A stretch of DNA of 64,000 bases from Halobacillus_B rhizosphaerae. Lineage in GTDB: Bacteria > Bacillota > Bacilli > Bacillales > Halobacillaceae. The position numbers were made by a program, and so were the translations under genes. Below, one piece after another: positions 33,132 to 42,536 of the stretch (its first letter is position 1; the number at the start of each line of letters is the position of its first letter). The notes under the pieces were generated by a model. That model had not been told where the DNA came from. It did not search any database and saw only the letters and a program-made list of their open reading frames with translations. The stretch is taken from the NCBI RefSeq assembly GCF_046719735.1, contig NZ_JAUTWQ010000001.1, positions 248,001 through 312,000 on the forward strand, read 5' to 3'.

Positions 33132-34268
33132 ATGAATATTCCTTCTGCTTATATACACATTCCTTTTTGTCAGCAGATCTGTCACTACTGTGATTTTACG
33201 AAGTTTTTTTATAATGAACGTCTCGCCGATGAGTATTTAACTGCCTTGGAAAAAGAAATCCATACGTACATTCCGGGTGAGAAAGCAAAGGTGAATACCA
33301 TCTTTGTTGGGGGAGGTACTCCTACGGCCTTGAACCATGCTCAGTTAGAAAAATTGCTGGAGACGATTGCTGATCATTTTTTAATCGAAGAATGTGAAGA
33401 ATATACATTTGAAGCAAATCCCGGTGACCTTGATTTAGAAAAAGTGAAAATGCTGAAAGCTTATGGTGTTGATAGAATTTCCTTAGGGGTTCAAGTCTTC
33501 GATGATGCAATGCTGGAAAAAATCGGCCGTATTCATAAGGTGGCAGATGTTTATACCAATATAGAACGTCTGATGCAAGTGGGGCTGACTAATGTGAGCA
33601 TTGACTTGATGTATGGTTTGCCTGGACAATCCGTTGCTGACTTTGAGAAAACCGTGGATGAAGCGATGCAGTTTGGTTTGCCGCACTATTCTTCTTATTC
33701 CTTGCAAATTGAGCCGAAGACCGTTTTTTATCAAAGGTATAACAAGGGGAAATTGGTCAAGCCACCGGAAGAAGATGAAGCAGAGATGTATGAATTATTG
33801 CAAAGAAAATTAGCTGCAAATGGTGTGTCACAGTATGAAATAAGTAATTTTTCCAAGCCTGGTTATGAAAGTAAGCACAATTTGACATACTGGAATAATG
33901 AGAATTATTACGGGATTGGTGCAGGGGCCCACGGTTACCTGCCTGGGAAAAGGACGGTCAATATTCGACCTCTTCCTGCCTATGTCAAAGAAGCGATGAG
34001 TAGTGGAAAACCGATACTTCATGAAGAACCTGTCGGGCTGAAAGAACGAATGGAAGAGGAAATGTTTTTAGGGTTGAGAAAAACAGAAGGGGTTTCAACG
34101 AGTCAATTTACGGAAAAATATCAACGGAAGCTTTCAAATGTATTTGGCGATGCAGTTCCTAAGTTGAAAAGCCGTGGCTTGCTAGAAGAAACTGAGGACA
34201 GGATTCGATTAACTGAAAGAGGAAGGATTCTGGGTAATGAGGTTTTTCAGGAATTTTTAATCGATTAA
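33132..34268 (+). CDS. hemW: radical SAM heme chaperone HemW
   Basis: HemN-like radical SAM protein; this subfamily binds and transfers heme rather than acting as coproporphyrinogen oxidase. 378 aa, with the cluster cysteines C13, C17 and C20 (CxxxCxxC) and GGGTPTAL near 58-65. The short N-terminus, lacking the HemN-specific extension with an extra Cys, favours HemW. ATG 33132 follows GAAAGGTGG; upstream in-frame extension lies in the terminator. Earlier annotations call it hemN. Confidence 0.93.
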   Translation: MNIPSAYIHIPFCQQICHYCDFTKFFYNERLADEYLTALEKEIHTYIPGEKAKVNTIFVGGGTPTALNHAQLEKLLETIADHFLIEECEEYTFEANPGDLDLEKVKMLKAYGVDRISLGVQVFDDAMLEKIGRIHKVADVYTNIERLMQVGLTNVSIDLMYGLPGQSVADFEKTVDEAMQFGLPHYSSYSLQIEPKTVFYQRYNKGKLVKPPEEDEAEMYELLQRKLAANGVSQYEISNFSKPGYESKHNLTYWNNENYYGIGAGAHGYLPGKRTVNIRPLPAYVKEAMSSGKPILHEEPVGLKERMEEEMFLGLRKTEGVSTSQFTEKYQRKLSNVFGDAVPKLKSRGLLEETEDRIRLTERGRILGNEVFQEFLID

Positions 34269-34287
34269 AAATTTGAGAAGATATCCG

Positions 34288-34316
34288 TTGACATCCGTCA
34301 CCCCTTTTGATAATTT
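34288..34316 (+). promoter_or_regulatory. SigA-type promoter of the hrcA heat-shock operon
   Basis: Consensus TTGACA (34288-34293), 17-bp spacer, TAATTT (34311-34316), just upstream of CIRCE. The -10 is imperfect. Confidence 0.6.
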
Positions 34317-34326
34317 ATTATTAGAT

Positions 34327-34353
34327 TTAGCACTCGCTTAAACGGAGTGCTAA
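34327..34353 (+). promoter_or_regulatory. CIRCE operator (HrcA-binding site)
   Basis: Perfect consensus TTAGCACTC-N9-GAGTGCTAA, 16 bp before hrcA. It is the HrcA repressor site for hrcA-grpE-dnaK-dnaJ. Confidence 0.98.
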
Positions 34354-34368
34354 CAGAGGTGATCATCG

Positions 34369-35391
34369 ATGTTAACAGAAAGACAACTGCTGATATTGCA
34401 AGTCATTATTGATGATTTCATCCTGACTGCGCAGCCGGTTGGTTCGCGGTCAATCTCTAAAAAGGATGCTGTTACTTTTAGTTCAGCAACCATTAGAAAT
34501 GAAATGGCAGACTTAGAGGAAATGGGATTCTTAGAAAAGACGCATTCCTCTTCAGGACGTGTTCCTTCTGAAAAGGGATATCGCTTTTATGTAGATCATT
34601 TGCTGTCTCCTTTAAGCCTGTCTAACAAAGAGCTTTTTACAATACGGGAAGCCTTTAATGACCGAATGCTGGAATTTGAGCGTGTGGTTCAGAAATCTGC
34701 AGGCATTTTATCAGATTTAACTAACTATACTTCGCTCGTCCTAGGACCGGAAGTGTTTGAAACTAAGCTTAAACAGCTGCAAATTGTTCCATTAAATGAT
34801 CAGTCAGCTATCGCGATTTTAGTGACAAACACCGGTCATGTGGAACATCGGGCTTTTAATGTACCGGTGGAAATTGACCGTTCAGAGCTTGAAAAAATGG
34901 TCAATATCTTGAATAGCCGGCTCCAAGGGGTTCCGTTAGTTCAACTGCATGAGAAGCTCTATTCAGAAATTAAGGATCTTCTCCAGAGTCACACAGATCG
35001 GCATGAACATTTATTCTCCTATTTGCACGCAGCTTTATTGGGGGACCAGCCCACTAAGCTTTATATAGGTGGTAAAACAAATATTCTCATGCAGCCGGAA
35101 TTCAGAGACCTGGAAAAGGTACGCTCTCTCTATTCAGTAATGGAGAAAGAAAGTGAAATGGCGGATTTGCTGCGTACAGGAGAAGAAGGGATTCATGTTC
35201 TTATTGGACATGAGAACCCTTATGATGCCATGCAGAATTGCAGCTTAATTACAGCGAGTTATACTTTAGGTCAAGAGCAGGTTGGCACGATTGCTTTGTT
35301 AGGTCCAACCCGTATGGAGTATAATCGGATGATATCATTAATGAATGTATTATCTAAGCATATGACAGAAACATTCCGGAGTTTGTATTAA
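34369..35391 (+). CDS. hrcA: heat-inducible transcription repressor HrcA
   Basis: Represses class I heat-shock genes by binding CIRCE; its folding depends on GroEL. 340 aa with an N-terminal winged helix (about 1-70, SSATIRNEMADLEEMGFL), a GAF-like domain and the inserted dimerisation region. AGAGGTGATC precedes the ATG. It sits directly behind the CIRCE at 34327-34353, so it is autoregulated. Confidence 0.97.
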   Translation: MLTERQLLILQVIIDDFILTAQPVGSRSISKKDAVTFSSATIRNEMADLEEMGFLEKTHSSSGRVPSEKGYRFYVDHLLSPLSLSNKELFTIREAFNDRMLEFERVVQKSAGILSDLTNYTSLVLGPEVFETKLKQLQIVPLNDQSAIAILVTNTGHVEHRAFNVPVEIDRSELEKMVNILNSRLQGVPLVQLHEKLYSEIKDLLQSHTDRHEHLFSYLHAALLGDQPTKLYIGGKTNILMQPEFRDLEKVRSLYSVMEKESEMADLLRTGEEGIHVLIGHENPYDAMQNCSLITASYTLGQEQVGTIALLGPTRMEYNRMISLMNVLSKHMTETFRSLY

Positions 35392-35517
35392 AGATTCGGG
35401 AGTCAAGTGAAGATGGGAGAAATATGGCCCATCGCTTCTTTTTGTCTATTGCTTTTTCTGGTTATTAATTCATGTTATAGTCAGTAACGGTGAACTGGAA
35501 TTCAGGAGGTGTAAGAC

Positions 35518-36063
35518 GTGGAAGAGAACAAACAACAAGAGCAGGAAATCATTGATGAAGAACGTGATCAGGAAGTCAATGATCAAGATGAGAATCAACA
35601 GGATATGAAGGATACCGGCGAAGTTGAAAAACTTCGTTCAGAAAAAGAAGAAATCGAAAATCGTCTGCTTCGTTTGCAGGCAGACTATGATAATTTCCGC
35701 CGCCGCACGACGAAGGAAAGAGAAGCGGATCGGAAATATAGATCACAAAGTTTAATTGAAGAGTTAATTCCAATTCTCGATAACTTTGATCGAGCTTTAC
35801 AGATAGAAGTGGATGGCGATTCCGTCAAAAACTTTGCTGATGGAATGAAAATGGTTTACCAGCAATTTCAAGCTGCCCTTGATAAAGAAGGGGTAGAAGC
35901 AATTCCAGCAGAAGGGGAATCATTCGATCCTCATTTGCACCAGGCCGTTATGCAAGTGGAAGATGAAAATTATGAATCCAACATTGTCATCGAAGAACTG
36001 CAAAAAGGCTACCGTTTAAAAGATCGGGTTATTCGCCCGTCTATGGTTAAAGTAAATCAATAA
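35518..36063 (+). CDS. grpE: nucleotide exchange factor GrpE
   Basis: Exchanges ADP on DnaK. 181 aa: an acidic Gln/Glu/Asp-rich N-terminus (1-35), a long dimeric coiled coil (about 38-90) and a beta-wing domain (about 120-181, ending RVIRPSMVKVNQ). GTG start at 35518 after AGGAGGTG. Second gene of the CIRCE operon; 40 bp before dnaK. Confidence 0.96.
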   Translation: MEENKQQEQEIIDEERDQEVNDQDENQQDMKDTGEVEKLRSEKEEIENRLLRLQADYDNFRRRTTKEREADRKYRSQSLIEELIPILDNFDRALQIEVDGDSVKNFADGMKMVYQQFQAALDKEGVEAIPAEGESFDPHLHQAVMQVEDENYESNIVIEELQKGYRLKDRVIRPSMVKVNQ

Positions 36064-36103
36064 AAATATTTTTGGATGTAGTAAGTAAAGGAGGACACTA
36101 ATC

Positions 36104-37933
36104 ATGGGTAAAATTATTGGTATTGACTTAGGTACAACAAACTCTTGTGTAGCAGTGATGGAAGGTGGAGAAGCAAAGGTTATTCCGAATCCGGAAGGGA
36201 ACCGTACTACTCCATCAGCTGTAGCTTTCAAAAATGGTGAACGTCAAGTAGGGGAAGTTGCTAAACGTCAGGCAATCACGAACCCTAATACGATTCTTTC
36301 CATTAAACGCTATATGGGTACTGACCATAAGGTTGAAGTGGAAGGCAAAGAATTCACACCTCAGGAAGTTTCTGCAATCATTCTGCAGTACATTAAGAAC
36401 TATGCGGAAGATTATTTGGGAGAAACTGTTGATAAAGCAGTTATCACAGTTCCAGCTTACTTCAATGATGCAGAGCGTCAAGCGACTAAAGATGCAGGTA
36501 AAATCGCTGGGCTTGAAGTGGAACGTATTATTAACGAACCGACAGCTGCAGCATTAGCTTACGGCATTGATAAAGAAGACCAGGATCAGACCATTCTAGT
36601 ATATGACCTTGGCGGCGGTACCTTTGACGTTTCCATTCTTGATATTGGAGAAGGCACGTTTGAAGTGGTCTCCACTGCAGGGGATAACCGTTTAGGCGGA
36701 GATGACTTTGACCAAGTGATCATTGATCATATGGTAGCAGAATTCAAGAAGGAAAACGGCATTGATCTTTCCCAGGATAAAATGGCGAAGCAGCGCTTGA
36801 AAGATGCAGCTGAAAAAGCGAAGAAAGACTTATCAGGTGTAGCTCAAACACAAATTTCCCTGCCATTTATTACTGCTGGGGAAGCAGGGCCTCTTCACCT
36901 TGAAATGAATTTAACTCGTGCTAAATTTGAAGAGCTTTCTGCAGATCTAATCGAACGTTCTATGAAACCTACTCGCCAGGCAATGAAAGATGCTGGTATG
37001 AGTTCTAATGATATTCATAAAGTTCTTCTAGTAGGTGGTTCAACTCGTATTCCAGCTGTACAGGAAGCAATTAAAAAAGAAGTAGGCAAAGATCCTTCTA
37101 AAGGAGTTAATCCTGATGAAGTTGTAGCGCTTGGTGCTTCTATCCAGGGCGGTGTGTTACAAGGGGACGTTAAAGACGTAGTTCTTCTTGATGTAACCCC
37201 GTTATCACTGGGAATTGAAACAATGGGCGGAGTAACAACTAAGCTTATTGAACGTAATACAACAATCCCTACGAGCCATTCTCAGGTGTTCTCTACAGCT
37301 GCTGACAACCAGACAGCCGTTGATATTCATGTCCTTCAAGGGGAACGCGAAATGGCGCAGGACAATAAGACTCTGGGCCGCTTCCAATTAACGGATATCC
37401 CGCCAGCACCACGCGGTGTACCTCAAATTGAAGTAAGCTTTGATATCGATGCCAATGGAATTGTAAATGTGCGTGCGAAAGATATGGGTACAAACAAAGA
37501 ACAATCCATTACGATCAAGTCTTCATCTGGTCTTTCTGATGAAGAAGTTGAAGATATGGTACGCCAAGCAGAAGAGAACGCTGAAGAAGATAAGAAAAAA
37601 CGTGAAGCAATCGAACTTCGCAATGAAGCGGATCAGCTTGTCTTTACAACAGATAAAACGATTAAAGACCTTGGCGATAAAGTAAGTGATGAAGAAAAGC
37701 AAAATGCTGAATCTGCTAAAGAAGAGCTGAAAACTGCTCTCGAAGGTGAAGATCTTGAAGCTATTAAAGAGAAGAAAGAAGCTCTACAGGAACAAGTTCA
37801 AAACCTTTCCGTAAAATTATACGAACAAGCACAGCAGCAAGCTGAAGCTGAACAAGGTGATCAAGCAGGTAATACAGAAGAAGATGTAGTCGATGCTGAT
37901 TACGAAGAAGTAAACGAAGACGAAAAGAAGTAA
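36104..37933 (+). CDS. dnaK: molecular chaperone DnaK (Hsp70)
   Basis: ATP-dependent chaperone. 609 aa. The nucleotide-binding domain starts GIDLGTTNSCVAV and has DLGGGTFDVS near 167-176. The hydrophobic linker VLLDVTPLSLG near 360 leads to the substrate-binding domain and C-terminal lid. It ends in an acidic tail DYEEVNEDEKK. AAAGGAGGAC precedes the ATG. Like other Firmicute DnaKs it lacks the 24-aa N-lobe insert of Gram-negative DnaK, consistent with its length. Confidence 0.99.
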   Translation: MGKIIGIDLGTTNSCVAVMEGGEAKVIPNPEGNRTTPSAVAFKNGERQVGEVAKRQAITNPNTILSIKRYMGTDHKVEVEGKEFTPQEVSAIILQYIKNYAEDYLGETVDKAVITVPAYFNDAERQATKDAGKIAGLEVERIINEPTAAALAYGIDKEDQDQTILVYDLGGGTFDVSILDIGEGTFEVVSTAGDNRLGGDDFDQVIIDHMVAEFKKENGIDLSQDKMAKQRLKDAAEKAKKDLSGVAQTQISLPFITAGEAGPLHLEMNLTRAKFEELSADLIERSMKPTRQAMKDAGMSSNDIHKVLLVGGSTRIPAVQEAIKKEVGKDPSKGVNPDEVVALGASIQGGVLQGDVKDVVLLDVTPLSLGIETMGGVTTKLIERNTTIPTSHSQVFSTAADNQTAVDIHVLQGEREMAQDNKTLGRFQLTDIPPAPRGVPQIEVSFDIDANGIVNVRAKDMGTNKEQSITIKSSSGLSDEEVEDMVRQAEENAEEDKKKREAIELRNEADQLVFTTDKTIKDLGDKVSDEEKQNAESAKEELKTALEGEDLEAIKEKKEALQEQVQNLSVKLYEQAQQQAEAEQGDQAGNTEEDVVDADYEEVNEDEKK

Positions 37934-37950
37934 GATAGTATGGGAAAAGA

Positions 37951-37987
37951 AAAGTCAAAGTCAGGATCTTCTTGGCTTTGACTTTTT
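37951..37987 (+). terminator. terminator-like hairpin between dnaK and dnaJ
   Basis: 10-bp stem 37951-37960/37976-37985 followed by TT runs. It may lower dnaJ transcription relative to dnaK. Confidence 0.7.
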
Positions 37988-38070
37988 TCACGCATGAAGG
38001 AATTTGCCTGAAGTGCCCTCACAATGTTAATATAAATCTTATGCAATAGGCCCGGGAGAGTGATCCACAA

Positions 38071-39198
38071 GTGAGTAAACGCGATTATTATGAGGTTCTT
38101 GGAGTATCAAAGGATGCCTCTAAGGATGAAATCAAGAAAGCCTATCGAAAACTGGCACGGAAGTATCATCCCGATGTTAGTGAAGAAGATAACGCTTCTG
38201 AAAAATTCAAAGAAGCTAAAGAAGCTTATGAAACGTTAAGCGACCAGCAGAAGCGTACCCAGTATGACCAATTTGGCCACGCGGGTCCTAACCAAGGTTT
38301 TGGCGGCTTTGGCGGTGGCGGAGAAGACTTCGGCGGCTTTGGCGATATCTTTGATATGTTCTTTGGCGGCGGTGGCCGCAGAAGAGATCCTAACGCACCC
38401 CGTAAAGGTGCAGATCTTCAGTACACCATGACAATGGAGTTTGAGGAAGCGATTTTTGGTAAAAGTACAGACATTGAGATTCCTATGGAAGAAGAATGTG
38501 AAACTTGTGGAGGAGACGGGGCAAAACCCGGCACTTCTCCAGAAACTTGTTCGCATTGTCAAGGAAGCGGACAAATTAACCAGGAACAAAATACACCGTT
38601 CGGCCGTGTTGTGAATCGCAGAGTCTGTCACCATTGCCAAGGTACAGGAAAAATCATCAAAGATAAATGCAGCACCTGCGGCGGAGATGGCCGAGTGACG
38701 AAACGCAAGAAGATTCATCTGGACATTCCAGCTGGCATTGATGAAGGCCAGCAGATTCGCGTACCTGGTAAAGGGGAAGCCGGTGTAAACGGCGGTCCAG
38801 CCGGTGATTTATTTGTTGTTATTCATGTCAGACCGCATGAGTTTTTCCATCGCGAAGGCGACCACATTTTCTGTGATATTCCATTAACATTTGCACAAGC
38901 TGCTCTTGGAGACGAAATAGAAGTCCCAACTGTACATGGTAAAGTTAAACTGAAGATTCCAGCTGGTACGCAGACGGGGAAAACATTCAGACTTAAAGAT
39001 AAAGGGGCTCCAAACGTACATGGACGTGGACATGGAGACCAGCATGTGAAGACGAAAGTTATTACACCGAAGAACCTGACGGACCATCAAAAAGAGTTAC
39101 TCCGTGAGTTTAATGATATCAGCGGTAATGGTGCTACTGATGAACAGCACGGAAACTTTTTTGAGCGGATGAAACGGGCTTTTAAAGGTGATCAATAG
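38071..39198 (+). CDS. dnaJ: co-chaperone DnaJ
   Basis: 375-aa Hsp40. J domain at 1-70 with HPD near 33-35. Gly/Phe-rich linker at about 73-110. Four CxxCxGxG-type zinc repeats at about 145-210. Client-binding C-terminal domains to 375. GTG start at 38071. Last gene of the CIRCE operon; a long imperfect hairpin follows. Confidence 0.98.
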   Translation: MSKRDYYEVLGVSKDASKDEIKKAYRKLARKYHPDVSEEDNASEKFKEAKEAYETLSDQQKRTQYDQFGHAGPNQGFGGFGGGGEDFGGFGDIFDMFFGGGGRRRDPNAPRKGADLQYTMTMEFEEAIFGKSTDIEIPMEEECETCGGDGAKPGTSPETCSHCQGSGQINQEQNTPFGRVVNRRVCHHCQGTGKIIKDKCSTCGGDGRVTKRKKIHLDIPAGIDEGQQIRVPGKGEAGVNGGPAGDLFVVIHVRPHEFFHREGDHIFCDIPLTFAQAALGDEIEVPTVHGKVKLKIPAGTQTGKTFRLKDKGAPNVHGRGHGDQHVKTKVITPKNLTDHQKELLREFNDISGNGATDEQHGNFFERMKRAFKGDQ

Positions 39199-39211
39199 GT
39201 AGAACAGGGAG

Positions 39212-39288
39212 AGAGTGTCTTTGAACGAATGGCTATGATTGGTGTCTTAAATTACATTCACCGGATCCATTGTTCGGGCACTCTTTTT
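39212..39288 (+). terminator. long imperfect terminator after dnaJ
   Basis: GAGAGTG near 39212 and GAACGAATGG pair imperfectly with CCATTGTTC and CACTCTTTTT at 39267-39288. The long loop contains a GGTG/CACC sub-stem. A T run follows. Confidence 0.55.
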
Positions 39289-39330
39289 CTACATGGGTTA
39301 AAAAATTTATAACAAAGAGAGTTGATCTGT

Positions 39331-40269
39331 TTGAAATGGTCAGAAATTTGTATTCATACTACAAATGAAGCAATCGAACCGGTTTCCAATATTCTGCATG
39401 AATCTGGAGCGAGCGGTGTAGTCATTGAAGACCCTCAGGATATGATCAGGGAAGATACAGGTTTGGGAGAAATTATTGAATTGAACCCCGATGATTATCC
39501 TGAAGAGGGAGTCTATGTAAAAGCCTACTTGCCTGTTAATAGTTTTATTGGGGAAGCGGTAGAAGAAATTAAACAATCGGTTACTCAGCTGGTTTCATTT
39601 GGTATTGACATTGGCCACAATAACGTGACACTGAGTGAAATTAATGAAGAAGATTGGGCGACAGCTTGGAAGAAATATTACAAACCAGTAAAAATTTCTG
39701 AGAAGATTACGATTATCCCTACATGGGAAGAATATACACCTGTATCTACTGATGAAATTATCATAGAAATGGACCCTGGAATGGCCTTTGGCACGGGGAC
39801 ACATCCTACCACTGTCTTGAGCATTCAAGCACTTGAACAATACTTAACGAAAGAAGATACGGTACTTGATGTAGGTTGCGGCTCAGGAATTCTTAGTGTA
39901 GCTTCTGTCCTTCTCGGAGCAAATCACGTTTACGCGTATGACCTTGATGATATAGCGGTTAAGAGTACAGCCAGCAATGCCGAACTAAACCAAGTAGAAG
40001 GTAAAATTACACCAAGGATAAACAACTTGCTGGATGATGTAACTATAGAGGCTGATGTAATCGTTTCAAATATTTTAGCGGAAATTATTGTTCGATTTAC
40101 TGATGAGGCTTATCATGTAATTAAGCCTGGAGGTTATTTTATTACGTCTGGGATTATTTCGGGAAAGAAAGACTTGGTAAAAGAGCAGTTAACGGCCTCA
40201 GGATTTGAAATTATTGAAACCAATAAAATGGAAGACTGGATCTCCATTATAGCCAGAAAACCAGAATAA
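39331..40269 (+). CDS. prmA: ribosomal protein L11 methyltransferase
   Basis: Trimethylates lysines of L11. 312 aa: N-terminal L11-recognition domain (MKWSEICIHTTNEA...) and a class I SAM domain with VLDVGCGSGILSVAS near 177-191 and the NILAE motif near 247. TTG 39331 gives the start conserved in Bacillus; the TTG at 39322 is less likely. AGAGAG lies 10 nt upstream. Followed by rsmE within 14 bp. Confidence 0.95.
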   Translation: MKWSEICIHTTNEAIEPVSNILHESGASGVVIEDPQDMIREDTGLGEIIELNPDDYPEEGVYVKAYLPVNSFIGEAVEEIKQSVTQLVSFGIDIGHNNVTLSEINEEDWATAWKKYYKPVKISEKITIIPTWEEYTPVSTDEIIIEMDPGMAFGTGTHPTTVLSIQALEQYLTKEDTVLDVGCGSGILSVASVLLGANHVYAYDLDDIAVKSTASNAELNQVEGKITPRINNLLDDVTIEADVIVSNILAEIIVRFTDEAYHVIKPGGYFITSGIISGKKDLVKEQLTASGFEIIETNKMEDWISIIARKPE

Positions 40270-40282
40270 CAGGTGAGAGATT

Positions 40283-41038
40283 ATGGTACAACGCTATTTC
40301 GTTAAAGAAGATCAATGGGATAATCAAACGGTAGTCATTCATGGTGAGGATGTCCATCATATTGGAAGAGTGATGAGAATGGAGCCTGGAGACACCATCA
40401 TTTGTATACGTTCTGATCAAGTTATAGCTGAATGCAGAATTACTGATATAAGCAGTGATGAGGTCACTTGTCATATAGAGAGCTGGATTAGCGAGGACCG
40501 GGAGCTTCCTGTATTCGTGTCTATCGTGCAAAGTCTCGGCAAAGGGGATAAGCTCGAACAGGTGATTCAAAAAGGAACAGAACTTGGGGCTTATCGCTTT
40601 ATCCCTTTCAAAGCGGATCGTTCTATATCGAAATGGGATGATAAGAAAGCTGAAAAAAAGATTCAGCGCCTGCAAAAAATTGCAAAAGAAGCAAGTGAAC
40701 AATCACAGCGCACTCATATTCCGGTAATCGAGAATGCTTCTACTATAAAGGAAGTTATGGCAATGGGGGAGACTTTTGATGCTAAAGTCTTTGCTTACGA
40801 AAATGAGGCAAAGACGGCAGAATTTCACTCGCTGGCATCCCATTTAGAGACAATCAATGCTGGAGATCATGTTCTAGTCGTCATTGGACCTGAAGGCGGT
40901 TTTTCCGAGAGAGAAGTGAATACCCTTTATGATCATGGATTTCAATCTTTTCGGCTCGGCCGCAGAATACTTAGGATGGAGACCGCTCCATTGTATTACT
41001 TATCAAGTGTTTCTTATCAATTTGAAGAGTTGAGGTGA
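40283..41038 (+). CDS. rsmE: 16S rRNA m3U1498 methyltransferase RsmE
   Basis: 251-aa SPOUT-class methyltransferase acting on 16S rRNA. N-terminal PUA-like domain (FVKEDQWDNQTVVIHGEDVHHIGRV region) and a C-terminal knot with VVIGPEGGFSEREV near 201-214 and LGRRILRMETAP near 226-237. AGGTGAGAG precedes the ATG. mtaB follows after 6 bp. Confidence 0.95.
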   Translation: MVQRYFVKEDQWDNQTVVIHGEDVHHIGRVMRMEPGDTIICIRSDQVIAECRITDISSDEVTCHIESWISEDRELPVFVSIVQSLGKGDKLEQVIQKGTELGAYRFIPFKADRSISKWDDKKAEKKIQRLQKIAKEASEQSQRTHIPVIENASTIKEVMAMGETFDAKVFAYENEAKTAEFHSLASHLETINAGDHVLVVIGPEGGFSEREVNTLYDHGFQSFRLGRRILRMETAPLYYLSSVSYQFEELR

Positions 41039-41044
41039 ATGTAA

Positions 41045-42388
41045 ATGCCAAATGTAGCATTTCATACGCTGGGTTGTAAGGTTAATCATTATGAAACAGA
41101 AGCAATCTGGCAGCTATTTAGTGACCGAGGGTACGAGCGGGTGGACTTTGAACGTCCTTCCGATGTTTATGTAATTAATACGTGTACGGTTACAAACACA
41201 GGGGATAAAAAAAGCCGTCAAGTTATCCGCAGGGCGATCCGTAAGAATCCGGATGCGGTTATTTGTGTAACAGGCTGTTATGCCCAGACTTCTCCTGGAG
41301 AAATTATGGATATACCTGGAGTGGATATTGTAGTAGGAACGCAGGACCGAATTAAAATGCTTGAGTATATTGAACAATTCAAGAACGAAAGACAGCCAAT
41401 TAACGGAGTCACGAACATTATGAAAAACCGTGTATTTGAAGAATTGGATGTCCCTTCATTTACTGACCGTACGCGTGCTTCTCTGAAAATTCAAGAAGGC
41501 TGTAATAACTTTTGTACCTTCTGTATTATTCCGTGGGCACGTGGCCTTATGAGATCTCGGGATCCAGAGGAAGTTGTTAAACAAGCGCAGCAGCTAGTTG
41601 ATGCCGGTTATAAAGAGATTGTGCTAACTGGAATCCATACAGGCGGTTACGGCGAAGATCTGAAAGATTATAACCTTGCCATGCTGCTTCGTGAATTGGA
41701 CAGTCGAGTGAAAGATCTTAAACGGATTCGTATTTCCTCCATCGAAGCGAGTCAAATTACAGATGATGTGATTAAAGTTCTTAATGATTCCGACAAGATT
41801 GTGCGTCATCTTCACATTCCTTTGCAATCTGGATCGAATACTGTTTTGAAAAGAATGAGAAGAAAATACACGATGGAGTTTTATAAAGAAAGAATTGATC
41901 GTATTAAAGAAGCACTGCCTGGATTAGCGATTACATCAGACGTGATTGTTGGTTTTCCTGGGGAAACCGAGGAAGAATTCATGGAAACGTATCGATTCAT
42001 TAAAGAAGTCGGATATTCTGAGCTGCACGTTTTCCCATTCTCTAAACGGACAGGCACCCCTGCCGCAAGGATGAAAGACCAAGTAGAAGATGAAATTAAG
42101 CACGATCGTGTGCGACGTCTCATTGAGCTTTCCAATCAGCAAGCAAAAGAGTATGCTTCTACCTTTGAAGGAGAAGTTTTAGAAATGATACCGGAGGAGC
42201 ATTCCAGAGATGAGGATGGTCTATTGGTCGGATACACAGATAATTATCTAAAAGTGAAGATTTCCGGAAGCGACAAGCTGATAGGGGAAATTGTAAGGGT
42301 TAAAATTACCAAGGCCGGCTATCCTTATAATAAAGCGGAATTTGTTCGTGTGATGGACAGTCCTTCCAGTGTGTCTTTAAGTTCTTAG
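41045..42388 (+). CDS. mtaB: tRNA (t6A37) methylthiotransferase MtaB
   Basis: Radical SAM enzyme that adds a methylthio group to t6A37 of ANN-decoding tRNAs. 447 aa. The UPF0004 domain binds one Fe-S cluster through C11, C47 and C81. The radical SAM cluster is C153-x3-C157-x2-C160 (CNNFCTFC). A C-terminal TRAM domain begins near 372. Called yqeV in B. subtilis. Complete; no terminator is evident, only a palindrome at 42408-42422. Confidence 0.95.
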   Translation: MPNVAFHTLGCKVNHYETEAIWQLFSDRGYERVDFERPSDVYVINTCTVTNTGDKKSRQVIRRAIRKNPDAVICVTGCYAQTSPGEIMDIPGVDIVVGTQDRIKMLEYIEQFKNERQPINGVTNIMKNRVFEELDVPSFTDRTRASLKIQEGCNNFCTFCIIPWARGLMRSRDPEEVVKQAQQLVDAGYKEIVLTGIHTGGYGEDLKDYNLAMLLRELDSRVKDLKRIRISSIEASQITDDVIKVLNDSDKIVRHLHIPLQSGSNTVLKRMRRKYTMEFYKERIDRIKEALPGLAITSDVIVGFPGETEEEFMETYRFIKEVGYSELHVFPFSKRTGTPAARMKDQVEDEIKHDRVRRLIELSNQQAKEYASTFEGEVLEMIPEEHSRDEDGLLVGYTDNYLKVKISGSDKLIGEIVRVKITKAGYPYNKAEFVRVMDSPSSVSLSS

Positions 42389-42536
42389 GGAACTTGAAAA
42401 AATCAACTGGAATGACATTCCACTCTAACTGTTCACCTTTACTGCTGAAATCCTAATGCATTTTTGTGATAGTCATGCTATGATACAATAGATGTACGAA
42501 CAACTCATTTTAGAAGAAGAAAGGGACGTTTATGTT

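Noticed and set aside
34327..34353. CIRCE inverted repeat as a terminator
   Set aside because: It is the exact HrcA operator consensus in front of hrcA and has no T run.
38236..38718. 160-codon minus-strand frame inside dnaJ
   Set aside because: Antisense shadow of the Gly/Cys-rich codons of dnaJ; no ribosome site and no recognisable protein.
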